A stretch of DNA of 35,122 bases from SKW197 sp049970095 (lineage in GTDB: Archaea; Thermoplasmatota; Thermoplasmata; Lutacidiplasmatales; SKW197), in contig JBMFNP010000013.1 in NCBI GenBank assembly GCA_049970095.1, positions 1-35,122 on the forward strand, in the 5' to 3' direction. Under the pieces are notes generated by a model. It did no database searches and was not told where the DNA came from. It saw nothing but the letters and a program-made list of their open reading frames with translations. Within the stretch, counting starts at the first letter, position 1, and each line of letters starts with the position of its first letter. Position numbers and translations under genes: made by a program. Positions 9,401 to 15,835 of the stretch are shown here, piece after piece.

Positions 9401-10056
9401 TTACTCATTTCAAGGACCGCATAAAAACCGAGAAGAATCAACCCGATTGTGATAAAAACTCCGCCAACAATCTGCGCCCATCTTTTTCCCAAATAAACCT
9501 CCCAAGAAGCAATTTTTTTCCTATCTTTTTCAAACGCAGAGAGAATTCTAGTAAGTAAGGGTGTTTCTGCTCTTTGCAACCCAGATGGGAACACGGGTGG
9601 AGGGGGTGTAGGGCTCTCCTGTGCCTTAACAGAAATTTGAGTTTTCTCCTGAGCTACCTCTACTTTCATTTCTGGTGCTGATGCAGTACCCACTGCAGGG
9701 ATCTGTTCTTCCTTTTCCATTTTTACTGGCTCTATTCTTTTCTCAATTTTTTGGTCCTGCAGAGCAATCAGATGCTCAATTTTTGCATTTAGCTCACATA
9801 TTTTCTGTTCAAGATAAAAAACCCTCCATTCAACACCTGAGATTCTACTCCATAGATATGTGTTCATTGCGGAGATAGGTTCATTTCTCTCCCGTGGGAA
9901 ATAGTAAATAAGAAATAAAATTCCTGCAACTGCCAGTAAAACAATGCCCACCACACCAACAGCACAAGAACTCATAATGGAATTTGAGAATGACAATAGC
10001 ATCAAACCGAAAATTCCAAGAATCATCGCCAGAATCAGATAGGAATCCTTCTCCAC
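6445..10056 (-). CDS. Very large DUF2339-family polytopic membrane protein
   Basis: A 1203-residue protein. Two N-terminal transmembrane helices are followed by a short predicted coiled coil (~70-105, in EWRVFYLEQKICELNAKIEH) and a Pro/Glu/Lys-rich linker (~105-165). The segment WEVYLGKRWAQIVGGVFITI, near 185-205, is the hallmark entry of DUF2339. Some 30 hydrophobic helices fill the remainder. Members in bacteria and archaea are uncharacterised; cell-envelope or transport roles are only guesses. The start is GTG, supported by an AATATTTAAA element (10077-10086) about 25 bases upstream and no competing ATG. Despite the length I see no frameshift. The gene stands alone between the antiporter and dihydroorotase. 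Confidence 0.8.
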   Translation of the reverse strand: MEKDSYLILAMILGIFGLMLLSFSNSIMSSCAVGVVGIVLLAVAGILFLIYYFPRERNEPISAMNTYLWSRISGVEWRVFYLEQKICELNAKIEHLIALQDQKIEKRIEPVKMEKEEQIPAVGTASAPEMKVEVAQEKTQISVKAQESPTPPPPVFPSGLQRAETPLLTRILSAFEKDRKKIASWEVYLGKRWAQIVGGVFITIGLILLGFYAVLEMSNLQKTFTVLAVGIGMLIAGEIVARKTRYQRYGETLVICGFMNIYVFPLVGIYYNVLQILDVSVILSIIVGANYGFAFFHRNHLMFVEGTLASYIMCATVFNYISVYGYAISQIVTIIIASLLTWSAKNRKLYLFLAFTNIVFTFLASAILNILATGIIITSTISVLMLFRHLTVKISITKTYWLDERNLDTLWYLAYLLLILTPFSSLVFNGTGEKIPYPEIPSALSQLSYALIFMLSCLFMRERKGLNPLVVLCIGYIGFAWFIFVIQHSFISGIGLIVGCIILILSYPDKKLVLLAAIHGVAPMVALNCILSNSPYISFISYGILCFNFILTLFLGVLEECQTDRDLSPYFGLSALFIFIMGLFSNQIDYGACLALSFLGITMFAYFTPEFFGNGKTHPWLKILVIYGAFSANTIFAYTSLMPYFHSLLPVFYFGIFTIATTLVIKEKINFLGLEGLPAVKHIPVFALVSLTIYFADFLNAWLVYLPLAACMVLYLGIGRMLKQGFFLLDMISILILLTGLRLFLSPDVWIFEGVLLCVFVFLIANVMKEKEGKSNNPNAPFMRASTCFALVSFGFLTATPHHIGAFVIGFIMMLFAVYYNEKYSYGFAVLLFGIFALVYLNGWDFDSVLIFSTLIIGVLLTVPQFLSAYLKRTPEIFLFLPCIILGVLIFGVGSFLRGTPLFLAITGVTCGLKFVQLKEKACSWIEVLLFLVIFVIGKIAIETLEALGPGYPNYERVLEFVFEGLCISVCVLFVLAGKNQVYTRKINALTLNYSPFLTAAILLLPLLDVKNILAVAILPVCVAIGAAKYRDFINYIFGYLLFSIIIYYQIVSFGTTWFPDYADSIESTAKIILVGMSVLPLSLADVSRTYMRSKVMMNVNITIANGMFLGVTLYLFGYTSYTTISWILFGACVIFGGILLRSLFTRLLGVMFVLGAGSKALFYDLPSPVVDPFVRIIAFITAGVVFLVLSYIYTKYGTRILK

Positions 10057-10076
10057 AAAAATTGGAATGTAATATG

Positions 10077-10086
10077 AATATTTAAA
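10077..10086 (-). promoter_or_regulatory. TATA element for the DUF2339 gene
   Basis: The minus strand reads TTTAAATATT, centred about 25 bases before the GTG at 10056. It supports a leaderless message with a GTG start. Confidence 0.55.
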
Positions 10087-10145
10087 CTTTTCAGAATAAA
10101 GGGGGATGGATATAATATTTGTTAGTGCGGTTTTGCGTTCTAGAC

Positions 10146-11441
10146 CTACTCACTTTCTATCTCTTTTTCATCCAGTTCTTTCACATGCTTTCCGATTTGT
10201 CTTCCCACAAATTCATAGTCCTCAATCATTAAATTTCCACGGAGATATACATGTTCTGGAAATATTGCATTGAAACCCGAAAAAGCACTCCATCCACACT
10301 TACTCCAAACATCCTTATCTCTGATTTCCCGGATTTCTGCTGGGTTCCATATAGTCAGATCCGCATAATATCCTTCTTCAATTTTGCCCTTATGCAGGGA
10401 AAATAATTGCGCAGGATTTGTGGCACCTGCATTCACAACATGTTCAAGTGGGATTTTACCGTGTTTTGCAAGATGGACGAAAAGGGGAATCATTGTCTCT
10501 ATCCCAGGCATACCAGCTGGTGCATCTTCAAATTTCTCTTTTTCTTCAGGAATATGTGGTGCATGGTCTGACGCAAGAATCTTTATTCTCCCACTAACCA
10601 GCGCACTGTAAATTTCCTCACGCTCTTCCTCGCTCCTCAATGGTGGGTTTACCTTATACCTAGCATCTGTTCCTGATTTTAAACTCAGCAGTGCGTGGTG
10701 TGGTGTGCCCTCAAATGAGATGTTGGTTGCATTTTTTATTTCAAGCAGGGATGCGGGGTCTGAAATGTGACATAGATGAAATGTGGTATCCTTATACTTA
10801 CAGAGAAATTTGACACACTCCACTTCTGCATTTTTTCTTGAAAGATAATGTTCCCACAGATTTTTTGCATTTGTTTTTTTCACAAAATCCTTGTGTTCCG
10901 CATGAATTGCAATTACTTTTCCATAATGTGCTCTCAATGCTTCTCCAATTTTCGCATAATCTCCAAATTCTTCACTCTCTGTGCTTGCACTCATGAAAAT
11001 TTTGCAGGCATCAGCACTTTCAATTGCTTTCCCATCTGTTTTTTCAGAAACCAGTGCGTAAATCCCGAAGTCTGAGTAACTCTTTGATTTTGCAATTCGG
11101 ATTTTTTCCTCAATTCTGGAGTATCTGTCTGCAGGTGGTCGTGTGTTGGGCATCTCAAAGTAGGTGGTAATCCCACCTCTTAGCCCAGCTTTTGAGCCTG
11201 TTTCAAAATTTTCTTTGTGCTCCATCCCAGGTTCTCTAAAATGCACATGAATATCTACAAAACCAGGGAGAATTATTCTTTCACCATAATCCAAATTTTC
11301 AATTCCTTTGAGGCTTCTACCAATCTTTACAATTTTTCCATCATCTATCGCAATGCTCCCATATGTGAGCCTGCCTTCATAGAAGATCCTGCCGGAGATT
11401 ACAAGTTCATGGTTTGAGGATTTTTCTTTTAATTTCACCAT
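10146..11441 (-). CDS. pyrC: Dihydroorotase (class I)
   Basis: A 431-residue amidohydrolase catalysing cyclisation of carbamoyl-aspartate to dihydroorotate in pyrimidine synthesis. Metal ligands are visible in order: HVH at 65-67 within DIHVHFREPG, a candidate carboxylated lysine K147 (CKIFM), H180 (AIHAEH), H225 (CHIS) and D292 in ASDHAPH. The MPNTRPP substrate-loop motif is at 98-104, and length fits class I enzymes. The ATG at 11441 is chosen as the in-frame methionine nearest the family N-terminus; ATGs at 11456 and 11519 are possible. It overlaps the 3' end of the AMMECR1 gene by about 35 bases, so the two are one operon with translational coupling. No other pyrimidine gene is nearby. 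Confidence 0.9.
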   Translation of the reverse strand: MVKLKEKSSNHELVISGRIFYEGRLTYGSIAIDDGKIVKIGRSLKGIENLDYGERIILPGFVDIHVHFREPGMEHKENFETGSKAGLRGGITTYFEMPNTRPPADRYSRIEEKIRIAKSKSYSDFGIYALVSEKTDGKAIESADACKIFMSASTESEEFGDYAKIGEALRAHYGKVIAIHAEHKDFVKKTNAKNLWEHYLSRKNAEVECVKFLCKYKDTTFHLCHISDPASLLEIKNATNISFEGTPHHALLSLKSGTDARYKVNPPLRSEEEREEIYSALVSGRIKILASDHAPHIPEEKEKFEDAPAGMPGIETMIPLFVHLAKHGKIPLEHVVNAGATNPAQLFSLHKGKIEEGYYADLTIWNPAEIREIRDKDVWSKCGWSAFSGFNAIFPEHVYLRGNLMIEDYEFVGRQIGKHVKELDEKEIESE

Positions 11442-12018
11442 GCGGCTTAATTTCATGGAATATCTCCGCTGTAAATGCATAGATTTTTGTGTCTTTATCC
11501 TTCCATTCGTCAGGTGCAAGCCCTGCCTTCCTGCATGTGTGTGCTAGAAATTCCTCGGTATTCCAGTTCCATTCTACAGGCACCTGTGGAAGAAGGAGAC
11601 CCCTGTAATAATCCTTTTCCACAATCAATCCATCTCTTCCTATTTTTATTTTTTCTAAATATTCATCAGGATTTTTTACCCTGATTAACTCAGGAGGTGT
11701 GAGCAAACTCACTTCCACTACAATATATTCCAATTCCTTTGGACCCACAGGGAGAAATCTTGGATCTTCTGTGGCTGCACTGATTGCCGCGTTTCTGAGG
11801 GCTTCCATAAGTGGGAAAATGGGTTCTGGATAACCAATGCATCCCCTGAGTTCAAGTCCTGGATAGGATTCAAGGGTGACAAAAACACCCGCTTTCTCAT
11901 TGAATTTTTGTGGAATTTCTTTGTGCTGGCGCACCTTTCCCTCTTTCACATAATCCGAGATTGTTTCTCTGGCAATTCTTACTGCCAGCGCACCTTCTTC
12001 ATCACTATACCTGAACAT
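11407..12018 (-). CDS. AMMECR1-domain protein
   Basis: A 203-residue single-domain AMMECR1 protein, matching the length of archaeal members. The invariant LRGCIG is at 57-62, and the family's AAISAATEDPRF stretch follows near 78-89. The family is widespread in archaea and eukaryotes; in many genomes it sits beside or is fused to MEMO-type or radical SAM proteins, but its biochemical activity is unsettled. Here it is first in an operon with dihydroorotase, overlapping it by about 35 bases. The promoter is less clear than for neighbours: a TATA-like GATTATTAC (minus strand, 12067-12077) would give a leader of about 25 bases, and a palindrome lies across the predicted transcription start. Confidence 0.85.
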   Translation of the reverse strand: MFRYSDEEGALAVRIARETISDYVKEGKVRQHKEIPQKFNEKAGVFVTLESYPGLELRGCIGYPEPIFPLMEALRNAAISAATEDPRFLPVGPKELEYIVVEVSLLTPPELIRVKNPDEYLEKIKIGRDGLIVEKDYYRGLLLPQVPVEWNWNTEEFLAHTCRKAGLAPDEWKDKDTKIYAFTAEIFHEIKPHGEIKRKILKP

Positions 12019-12032
12019 TTACCCCACTTACC

Positions 12033-12048
12033 TGCAGTTTTTTCTGCA
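12033..12048. promoter_or_regulatory. Palindrome TGCAG-N6-CTGCA upstream of the AMMECR1/pyrC operon
   Basis: Five-base arms separated by six T (A on the minus strand) lie between the likely TATA element (12067-12077) and the AMMECR1 start at 12018. They cover the expected transcription start. This is an operator-like position for a dimeric regulator. Confidence 0.4.
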
Positions 12049-12084
12049 ATCTCTCCATACTTTAGGGTGTAATAATCTTTTTCC

Positions 12085-12182
12085 TACAAAGGGGGCTAGC
12101 GCCCCCTTCTGCTAACCCCCATAGACATAGTGTGCTTGATAGAACTGCAAAATGATTGGGGGGCTAAGCGATGTATCATGTT
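12085..12182 (-). ncRNA. GC-rich structured element, candidate small RNA or 3' structure
   Basis: On the minus strand GCTTAGCCCCCC (12169-12158) pairs with GGGGGTTAGC (12120-12111), with one bulge and one G-U wobble that only work in the minus-strand RNA. A second hairpin follows: AAGGGGGC, a four-base loop, and GCCCCCTT (12108-12089). These runs of G and C stand out sharply from AT-rich surroundings. A TATA-like TATTATTTT near 12204-12212 (minus strand) would place a transcription start close to 12182. Alternatively the element is only the structured 3' end of the upstream zinc-ribbon transcript; no U-tract follows. I cannot match it to a known RNA class. Confidence 0.4.
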
Positions 12183-12364
12183 TTTGGTTTACTGGGATCA
12201 GCGAAAATAATAGTATGTAGTTGTGTATCCGAAGGCATCTCTAAGTGAAACCTTGTGAGTCCACATTTAGGACAGTAAGCAATATTCAGTTTTTTGTTTT
12301 TTTTCAGAGTTTCGTTGCAATGAAAGCATTTCAGGTATCCGTTGTTTTCCAGAGCCACACCCAT
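12176..12364 (-). CDS. Small zinc-ribbon protein, reading frame probably split
   Basis: As it reads, 62 residues with CFHC and CPKC knuckles (a zinc ribbon of about 30 residues) and an unrecognised C-terminal tail. An in-frame TGA lies immediately before the ATG at 12364. However, an ATG at 12414 overlaps the upstream gene's stop codon as ATGA, has a perfect GGAGG site, and opens an 18-codon stretch (MIVCEPEGKLFLKGGFEW). That stretch would run into this frame if one base were added to the GGG at about 12359-12361. The most natural ancestral gene is therefore 12414-12176, about 80 residues, with a single-base deletion or a sequencing error. It is downstream of, and translationally coupled to, the RHH gene. 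Confidence 0.55.
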   Translation of the reverse strand: MGVALENNGYLKCFHCNETLKKNKKLNIAYCPKCGLTRFHLEMPSDTQLHTIIFADPSKPKT

Positions 12365-12410
12365 TCAAAACCCCCCTTCAAAAAAAGTTTCCCTTCTGGC
12401 TCGCATACAA

Positions 12411-12806
12411 TCATTTCCTCCTTACCTTTCTTGCCAATTCTTCATTCTTTTTTTCTGCCAACCTTTCCTTTATTTCTGTGTCCAGTATGTTCTCCACTGC
12501 TTTCTCCTTGGAGATCATCCTGTCAGTATATGCTTCCCATCCCATGTGAAAGATTTCGCTGAATGCTTTTTCCGTATCTTCAAATCTACCACTGGCAACA
12601 AGTTTTTCCAGGTTTTGGATGTCTCTGTCTGGAAGTGAAAAAGCCCTGTTGTGTTTCTCAAAGGTGAATTCAATACAAAAACGAATTGCGTCGGAAATGG
12701 ATAGCCCGTAGATTTCTCTGAGTGCCAGTAGCATCTGCATATGCTCTTCCTGCAATCTGAGTCCGATGAATCCAGTACTGCTCTGCGTGTTCTCCTGCTC
12801 TTTCAT
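12411..12806 (-). CDS. Ribbon-helix-helix DNA-binding regulator
   Basis: A 131-residue protein. Residues 12-52 (TGFIGLRLQEEHMQMLLAL and what follows) form a ribbon-helix-helix (CopG/Arc-type) domain: a beta strand with alternating polar residues, then two helices with SISDAIRFCIEFTF. Residues ~60-95 look like a second helical unit, and the C-terminal 40 residues are a charged, probably coiled helix. Such proteins bind operators as dimers or tetramers and usually repress their own promoter. A perfect 10-base palindrome lies exactly between the TATA element and the start codon, which fits that. The 3' end contains the ribosome-binding site for the coupled zinc-ribbon gene. The target beyond itself is unknown. 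Confidence 0.75.
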   Translation of the reverse strand: MKEQENTQSSTGFIGLRLQEEHMQMLLALREIYGLSISDAIRFCIEFTFEKHNRAFSLPDRDIQNLEKLVASGRFEDTEKAFSEIFHMGWEAYTDRMISKEKAVENILDTEIKERLAEKKNEELARKVRRK

Positions 12807-12811
12807 CGTTA

Positions 12812-12821
12812 AACATATGTT
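12812..12821. promoter_or_regulatory. Palindromic operator candidate AACATATGTT
   Basis: A perfect 10-base palindrome, 6 bases upstream of the RHH start codon at 12806 and immediately downstream of its TATA element. Binding here would block transcription start, as expected for RHH autoregulation. Confidence 0.5.
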
Positions 12822-12827
12822 AAATGC

Positions 12828-12838
12828 AATATTTAATA
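12828..12838 (-). promoter_or_regulatory. TATA element for the RHH/zinc-ribbon operon
   Basis: The minus strand reads TATTAAATATT, centred 27 bases before the ATG at 12806, consistent with leaderless transcription. Confidence 0.6.
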
Positions 12839-12841
12839 GTT

Positions 12842-13149
12842 TCTATTGAGATGAGGGCGTAGACATATTCTATAAATTTCACACACTATCTCTCATTTAC
12901 CATTTTTTCCTTTGCATTTTTGCACCATTTACATATTTACTGACTAATTCCAATATTTGTAATGTCAATCATACATTGGAAAGAGTTCCCACTCGTGGAC
13001 ACTGTACTTTTGAAGAGATCTTTCTGGCGCAGGTAATCTATAGATTGGCTATACAAGTGCAAAGCACGCTGAGATAGAAAAGATTATATCTAATACATGT
13101 ATGGCATCTGCAGAATGCACCCTCTAGGGTACTGTTAGGAGGCAATAAA
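12842..13149. other. Gene-poor region of about 310 bases with promoter elements
   Basis: I see no convincing gene here. It contains a 12-base perfect palindrome AATCTATAGATT (13035-13046), a small GTGC-AAA-GCAC hairpin (about 13057-13067), the TATA-like TTATATC (13084-13090) for the gene at 13150, and a Shine-Dalgarno AGGAGG (13137-13142). The expected transcription start near 13113 would give a leader of about 35 bases, longer than for most genes in this window. The 12842-13020 part shows nothing recognisable. Confidence 0.5.
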
Positions 13150-13401
13150 ATGGACAACGAGCAAAAAACCAATGTGAAGTTTGAGACAGTAAAGGCGGAA
13201 AAAATCTCGTTTGGAAAGAACAACTTTATAGAGATTGCAAGAAAAAAAGCAACAACATCAGATGGCAATGTTAATGAGTTCATAACATTGTCTAGAGGTT
13301 TTGTAACACGGGATGGCTCTGAGAGATATAAGAATGCAGTCACAATACCAGACGATCCAGATATCAAAAACCAGATTGCAGAAAAAATTAAAACGGTTTA
13401 A
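13150..13401 (+). CDS. Small conserved-looking protein of unknown function
   Basis: An 83-residue protein without signal peptide or membrane segment. It alternates short beta-prone stretches (VKFETVKAEKISFG, NEFITLSRGFVT) with basic residues, and ends in a helical segment (PDIKNQIAEKI). The pattern suggests a small beta-rich, possibly nucleic-acid-binding protein, but I cannot name a family. The ATG has a textbook AGGAGG site 7 bases upstream, unlike most genes here, and a TATA element at 13084-13090, so it is likely expressed well from a leadered message. The next gene begins 15 bases after its stop and is probably co-transcribed. Confidence 0.7.
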   Translation: MDNEQKTNVKFETVKAEKISFGKNNFIEIARKKATTSDGNVNEFITLSRGFVTRDGSERYKNAVTIPDDPDIKNQIAEKIKTV

Positions 13402-13416
13402 CTCTTTTCGCATATC

Positions 13417-14172
13417 ATGCTGGGAATTTCCTGTCCTCCCCTGTGTTACTTTCAAGTGGAGAAGGTTATCGGCAAGATTGCAGAGAATTTCCGTCTCTGG
13501 GAGATCGTTGCTGAGCATCAGCACCACCCATCTAAAGCACTCCAGAGCCTTAAACTGCACCTGCCTTCCTACTCCCTAAAAATGCAGGTACACGCCCCGC
13601 TGAGTGATATAAACATAGCAAGCATAAGCGAAGCTGTAAGAAAAGCCAGTATCGCCGAAATAAAAGAGGCAATCCTATTTGCGAGGCAGATAGATGCACC
13701 AGTTGTCACCATCCACCCAGGACACAAATCACCGATGACCGCTGAGCATGAAGAAATTGTCTATGCACTCACATCTGAAGCTACCAGAGAAATTGCAGAG
13801 TATGGTGAGGAGATGGGTGTAAAGATTGCTGTGGAAAACATGCCAGAAATGAATAATGTGATTTGCAAGTCCCCACATACTTTACTCCAGATTGTAAAGG
13901 ATAGCGGTGCTGGTATATGCTTTGACATTGGGCATGCTAACACTACCGGGAATATTGAAGAGTTTTTTGAACTCAAAGAGCTATTTTTGAATGTACATTT
14001 TCATGACAACAATGGGAAAGAGGACTCGCATTCCACTGTGGGAGAGGGCACAATTAAGTTCAAGAAGTTGTGTAACAGGTTTGGCAGGTACAAGGGCAAC
14101 ATCATAATCGAAGCTAGAAGCATAGAAAGTGCGGTGAAGAGTAAGAGAATTCTCGCCTCTATGGGTTATTGA
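13417..14172 (+). CDS. Sugar-phosphate isomerase/epimerase or AP-endonuclease-like TIM barrel
   Basis: A 251-residue xylose-isomerase-like TIM barrel. Metal-ligand positions shared by the endonuclease IV and sugar isomerase families are visible: H59 (VHAPLS), H100 (TIHPGH), E140 (VENMP), D170 and H173 (CFDIGHAN), H194/H196 (VHFHDN), H205, the GEG turn at 209-211 and E232 (IEAR). It is shorter than classical endonuclease IV (about 280 residues) and diverges in its DNA-contact loops, so COG1082-type isomerase or an archaeal nuclease-like role are both open. It starts 15 bases after the small protein's stop. Its last 14 bases overlap the convergent UPF0201 gene. Confidence 0.75.
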   Translation: MLGISCPPLCYFQVEKVIGKIAENFRLWEIVAEHQHHPSKALQSLKLHLPSYSLKMQVHAPLSDINIASISEAVRKASIAEIKEAILFARQIDAPVVTIHPGHKSPMTAEHEEIVYALTSEATREIAEYGEEMGVKIAVENMPEMNNVICKSPHTLLQIVKDSGAGICFDIGHANTTGNIEEFFELKELFLNVHFHDNNGKEDSHSTVGEGTIKFKKLCNRFGRYKGNIIIEARSIESAVKSKRILASMGY

Positions 14173-14542
14173 GTTCTCTGGTATCTGGTGCAATCTGGTC
14201 TATAAGTTTTACGAGGTCTTCGTCTTCAATTTCCACACAAATTTCGCCCAGTGGCTCACCAATTGAAAAACTCACGGTTCCTGCATATGCTGCCTGCTTG
14301 TTCAACTGGAAACTAGTTTTGTTCCCTTTCAAGTTCCTGTAGAGTTCCGCACGCACAGTATCCCTAATCCTGGCATTTTTTATGATGGTGGCAAATTTTT
14401 CAAGGTTCCTGGCACTCCCAGAAAGAAGGTTTTCATCCTCAAAAGTGAGCACTGCGTCTGGAAAAATGTTGGAAACTGCCACTACAACTTTCTCTGCGTC
14501 TTCAGTAGGGTAGACAGGGACCCTTATATGAATCCGCACCAT
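14159..14542 (-). CDS. UPF0201-family putative RNA-binding protein
   Basis: A 127-residue protein matching the archaeal UPF0201 (COG1931) pattern: an N-terminal strand IHIRVPVYPTEDAEKVVVAV followed by SNIFPDA, a central RIRDTVRAEL segment (residues ~77-86), and the C-terminal TSFQLNKQAAYAGTVSF. The family is archaeal, of unknown function, with a structure reported to resemble RNA-binding folds. The ATG at 14542 is supported by a TATA element (minus strand TTTAATAC, 14563-14570) about 25 bases upstream; the longer frame to 14614 would overlap the YjbQ gene. It may be transcribed both from its own promoter and from the purN-yjbQ unit. Confidence 0.8.
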   Translation of the reverse strand: MVRIHIRVPVYPTEDAEKVVVAVSNIFPDAVLTFEDENLLSGSARNLEKFATIIKNARIRDTVRAELYRNLKGNKTSFQLNKQAAYAGTVSFSIGEPLGEICVEIEDEDLVKLIDQIAPDTRELNNP

Positions 14543-14562
14543 GGTAATGGAAAATCTTTTGA

Positions 14563-14570
14563 GTATTAAA
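14563..14570 (-). promoter_or_regulatory. TATA element for the UPF0201 gene
   Basis: The minus strand reads TTTAATAC about 25 bases before the ATG at 14542. Confidence 0.5.
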
Positions 14571-14610
14571 AAACTCCCGTGTTCTCGTGTCTTCCTTACT
14601 ATTGTGTGAC

Positions 14611-15030
14611 TCACTCACCGATTACTGTTACAAAAACTTTTCGTCTTCTGCCCCTTGTATCCAGTTCTATCAAAACAATCTGCTGCCATGTTCCAGTGAG
14701 CAGTTCGCCATTTTCAAATGGAAGTGTGAGTTCAGCCCCTATAACTGTAGCTCGGATATGCGAACGTCCGTTATCGTCATGCCAGCGCAAATGATGATGA
14801 TACTCAATATGCCTTGGTGCAATGCGTTCAAGTGCATGGCTCAAGTCTGTTACCAGTCCATCTTCATACTCAATTGTGCTTATTGCGGCTGTAGAGCCCT
14901 GGACAAACACATTTACAATTCCATTGCGAAAACCAGAGGCATTTATAATATTTCTCACTTTTGGGGTAATGTCTAAGACACACAACTCATGTTCAGTGTC
15001 CAGTTCTATTTTTCCACGATACACGCCCAT
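14611..15030 (-). CDS. yjbQ: YjbQ/UPF0047-family protein
   Basis: A 139-residue protein of the UPF0047 family, annotated elsewhere as secondary thiamine-phosphate synthase because of an activity seen with the E. coli member; the physiological role is unclear. Signature blocks are VFVQGSTAAISTIEYEDG (42-59), a histidine-rich metal-site cluster YHHHLRWHDDNGRSHIRATV, and LLTGTWQQIVLIELDTRGRR near the C-terminus. The length matches the family. The start lies 4 bases after the PurN stop with a GGTGAG ribosome-binding site, so it is in an operon with purN. Confidence 0.85.
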   Translation of the reverse strand: MGVYRGKIELDTEHELCVLDITPKVRNIINASGFRNGIVNVFVQGSTAAISTIEYEDGLVTDLSHALERIAPRHIEYHHHLRWHDDNGRSHIRATVIGAELTLPFENGELLTGTWQQIVLIELDTRGRRRKVFVTVIGE

Positions 15031-15034
15031 TCTC

Positions 15035-15655
15035 TCACCACTCTATTTTTACTCTCCTGCCGTCAATTATTTTTACCTTCCCTTCCGCAATCAATTTTAT
15101 GGCAAGCGGCAGAATTTCATGTTCTTTTTCTAGTACTCTTTCTGCCAGGGTTTCAGGAGTGTCATCCTCCCGCACTTCCACACATTTCTGGATTATGATA
15201 GGACCTCCATCAATCTCTTCGGTCACAAAATGCACAGTGCAACCAGAAACCTTCATTCCGCTTGAAAGGACCGCTTCATGTACCTTTAGTCCATAGAAAC
15301 CCTTTCCTCCAAAGAGTGGGAGAAGTGCTGGGTGTATGTTAATTATACGGTTTCTCCACCTATTAACGAAAAAACTGGTAAATGTTCTAGTGTAGCCAGC
15401 AAGCACCACAAGTTCCACACCATATTTTTCTAACACCTCGGTGATTTCTTTTTCATGTATCTCACGGGTTTTGCCCTTGTGAGAAATCACATGTGCAGGA
15501 ATTCCATTCTGTTTTGCTCTTTCCAGTGCATATGCATCGGGATTGTTTGAGATAAGTACCACTATTTTTGCGTCAAAAAAGTTTTGCCTTTCTGCGTCAA
15601 TTATGCTCTGGAAGTCAGTCCCTCTACCTGATGCAAGTACTCCAAGTTTCAACAT
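15035..15655 (-). CDS. purN: Phosphoribosylglycinamide formyltransferase, folate-dependent
   Basis: A 206-residue enzyme transferring a formyl group from 10-formyltetrahydrofolate to GAR in purine synthesis. The phosphate-binding loop LASGRGTDFQ is at 7-16, and catalytic N106, H108 (INIHPALLP) and D149 (EEIDGGPII) are all present. The length fits the E. coli type. The start is supported by a TATA element about 25 bases upstream (minus strand AATAAATA, 15677-15684). It heads an operon with yjbQ. Its use implies a formyl donor compatible with this enzyme; many archaea use PurT/PurP alternatives instead. Confidence 0.92.
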   Translation of the reverse strand: MLKLGVLASGRGTDFQSIIDAERQNFFDAKIVVLISNNPDAYALERAKQNGIPAHVISHKGKTREIHEKEITEVLEKYGVELVVLAGYTRTFTSFFVNRWRNRIINIHPALLPLFGGKGFYGLKVHEAVLSSGMKVSGCTVHFVTEEIDGGPIIIQKCVEVREDDTPETLAERVLEKEHEILPLAIKLIAEGKVKIIDGRRVKIEW

Positions 15656-15676
15656 AATGGAAAAATTGGTGGAGGG

Positions 15677-15684
15677 TATTTATT
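15677..15684 (-). promoter_or_regulatory. TATA element for purN-yjbQ
   Basis: The minus strand reads AATAAATA centred about 25 bases before the purN ATG at 15655. Confidence 0.55.
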
Positions 15685-15835
15685 GTTTGCTGTACTCAAT
15701 ATTTAGGGCTTTGCAGGTCTCACCATTACTATCTGGCAGGCTCTCGTTTTCCTGGCTAAGATTATTAGAAACCAAAGTTAAGGTTCCCCCGCCCACCAAA
15801 AAGATTATTATTGCACAAGGATATATGTGTGGAAG

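Noticed and set aside
12364..12414. Programmed -1 frameshift at the run of seven T or six G between the two zinc-ribbon frames
   Set aside because: Shifting at either run leads to a TGA immediately before the internal ATG, so it cannot join the two frames. Only a change after that TGA, near the GGG at 12359-12361, would work.
15656..15835. Possible tRNA ending in CCACCA in the purN/archaeosortase spacer
   Set aside because: No T-arm GTTCRA motif, no anticodon stem and no acceptor pairing could be found.
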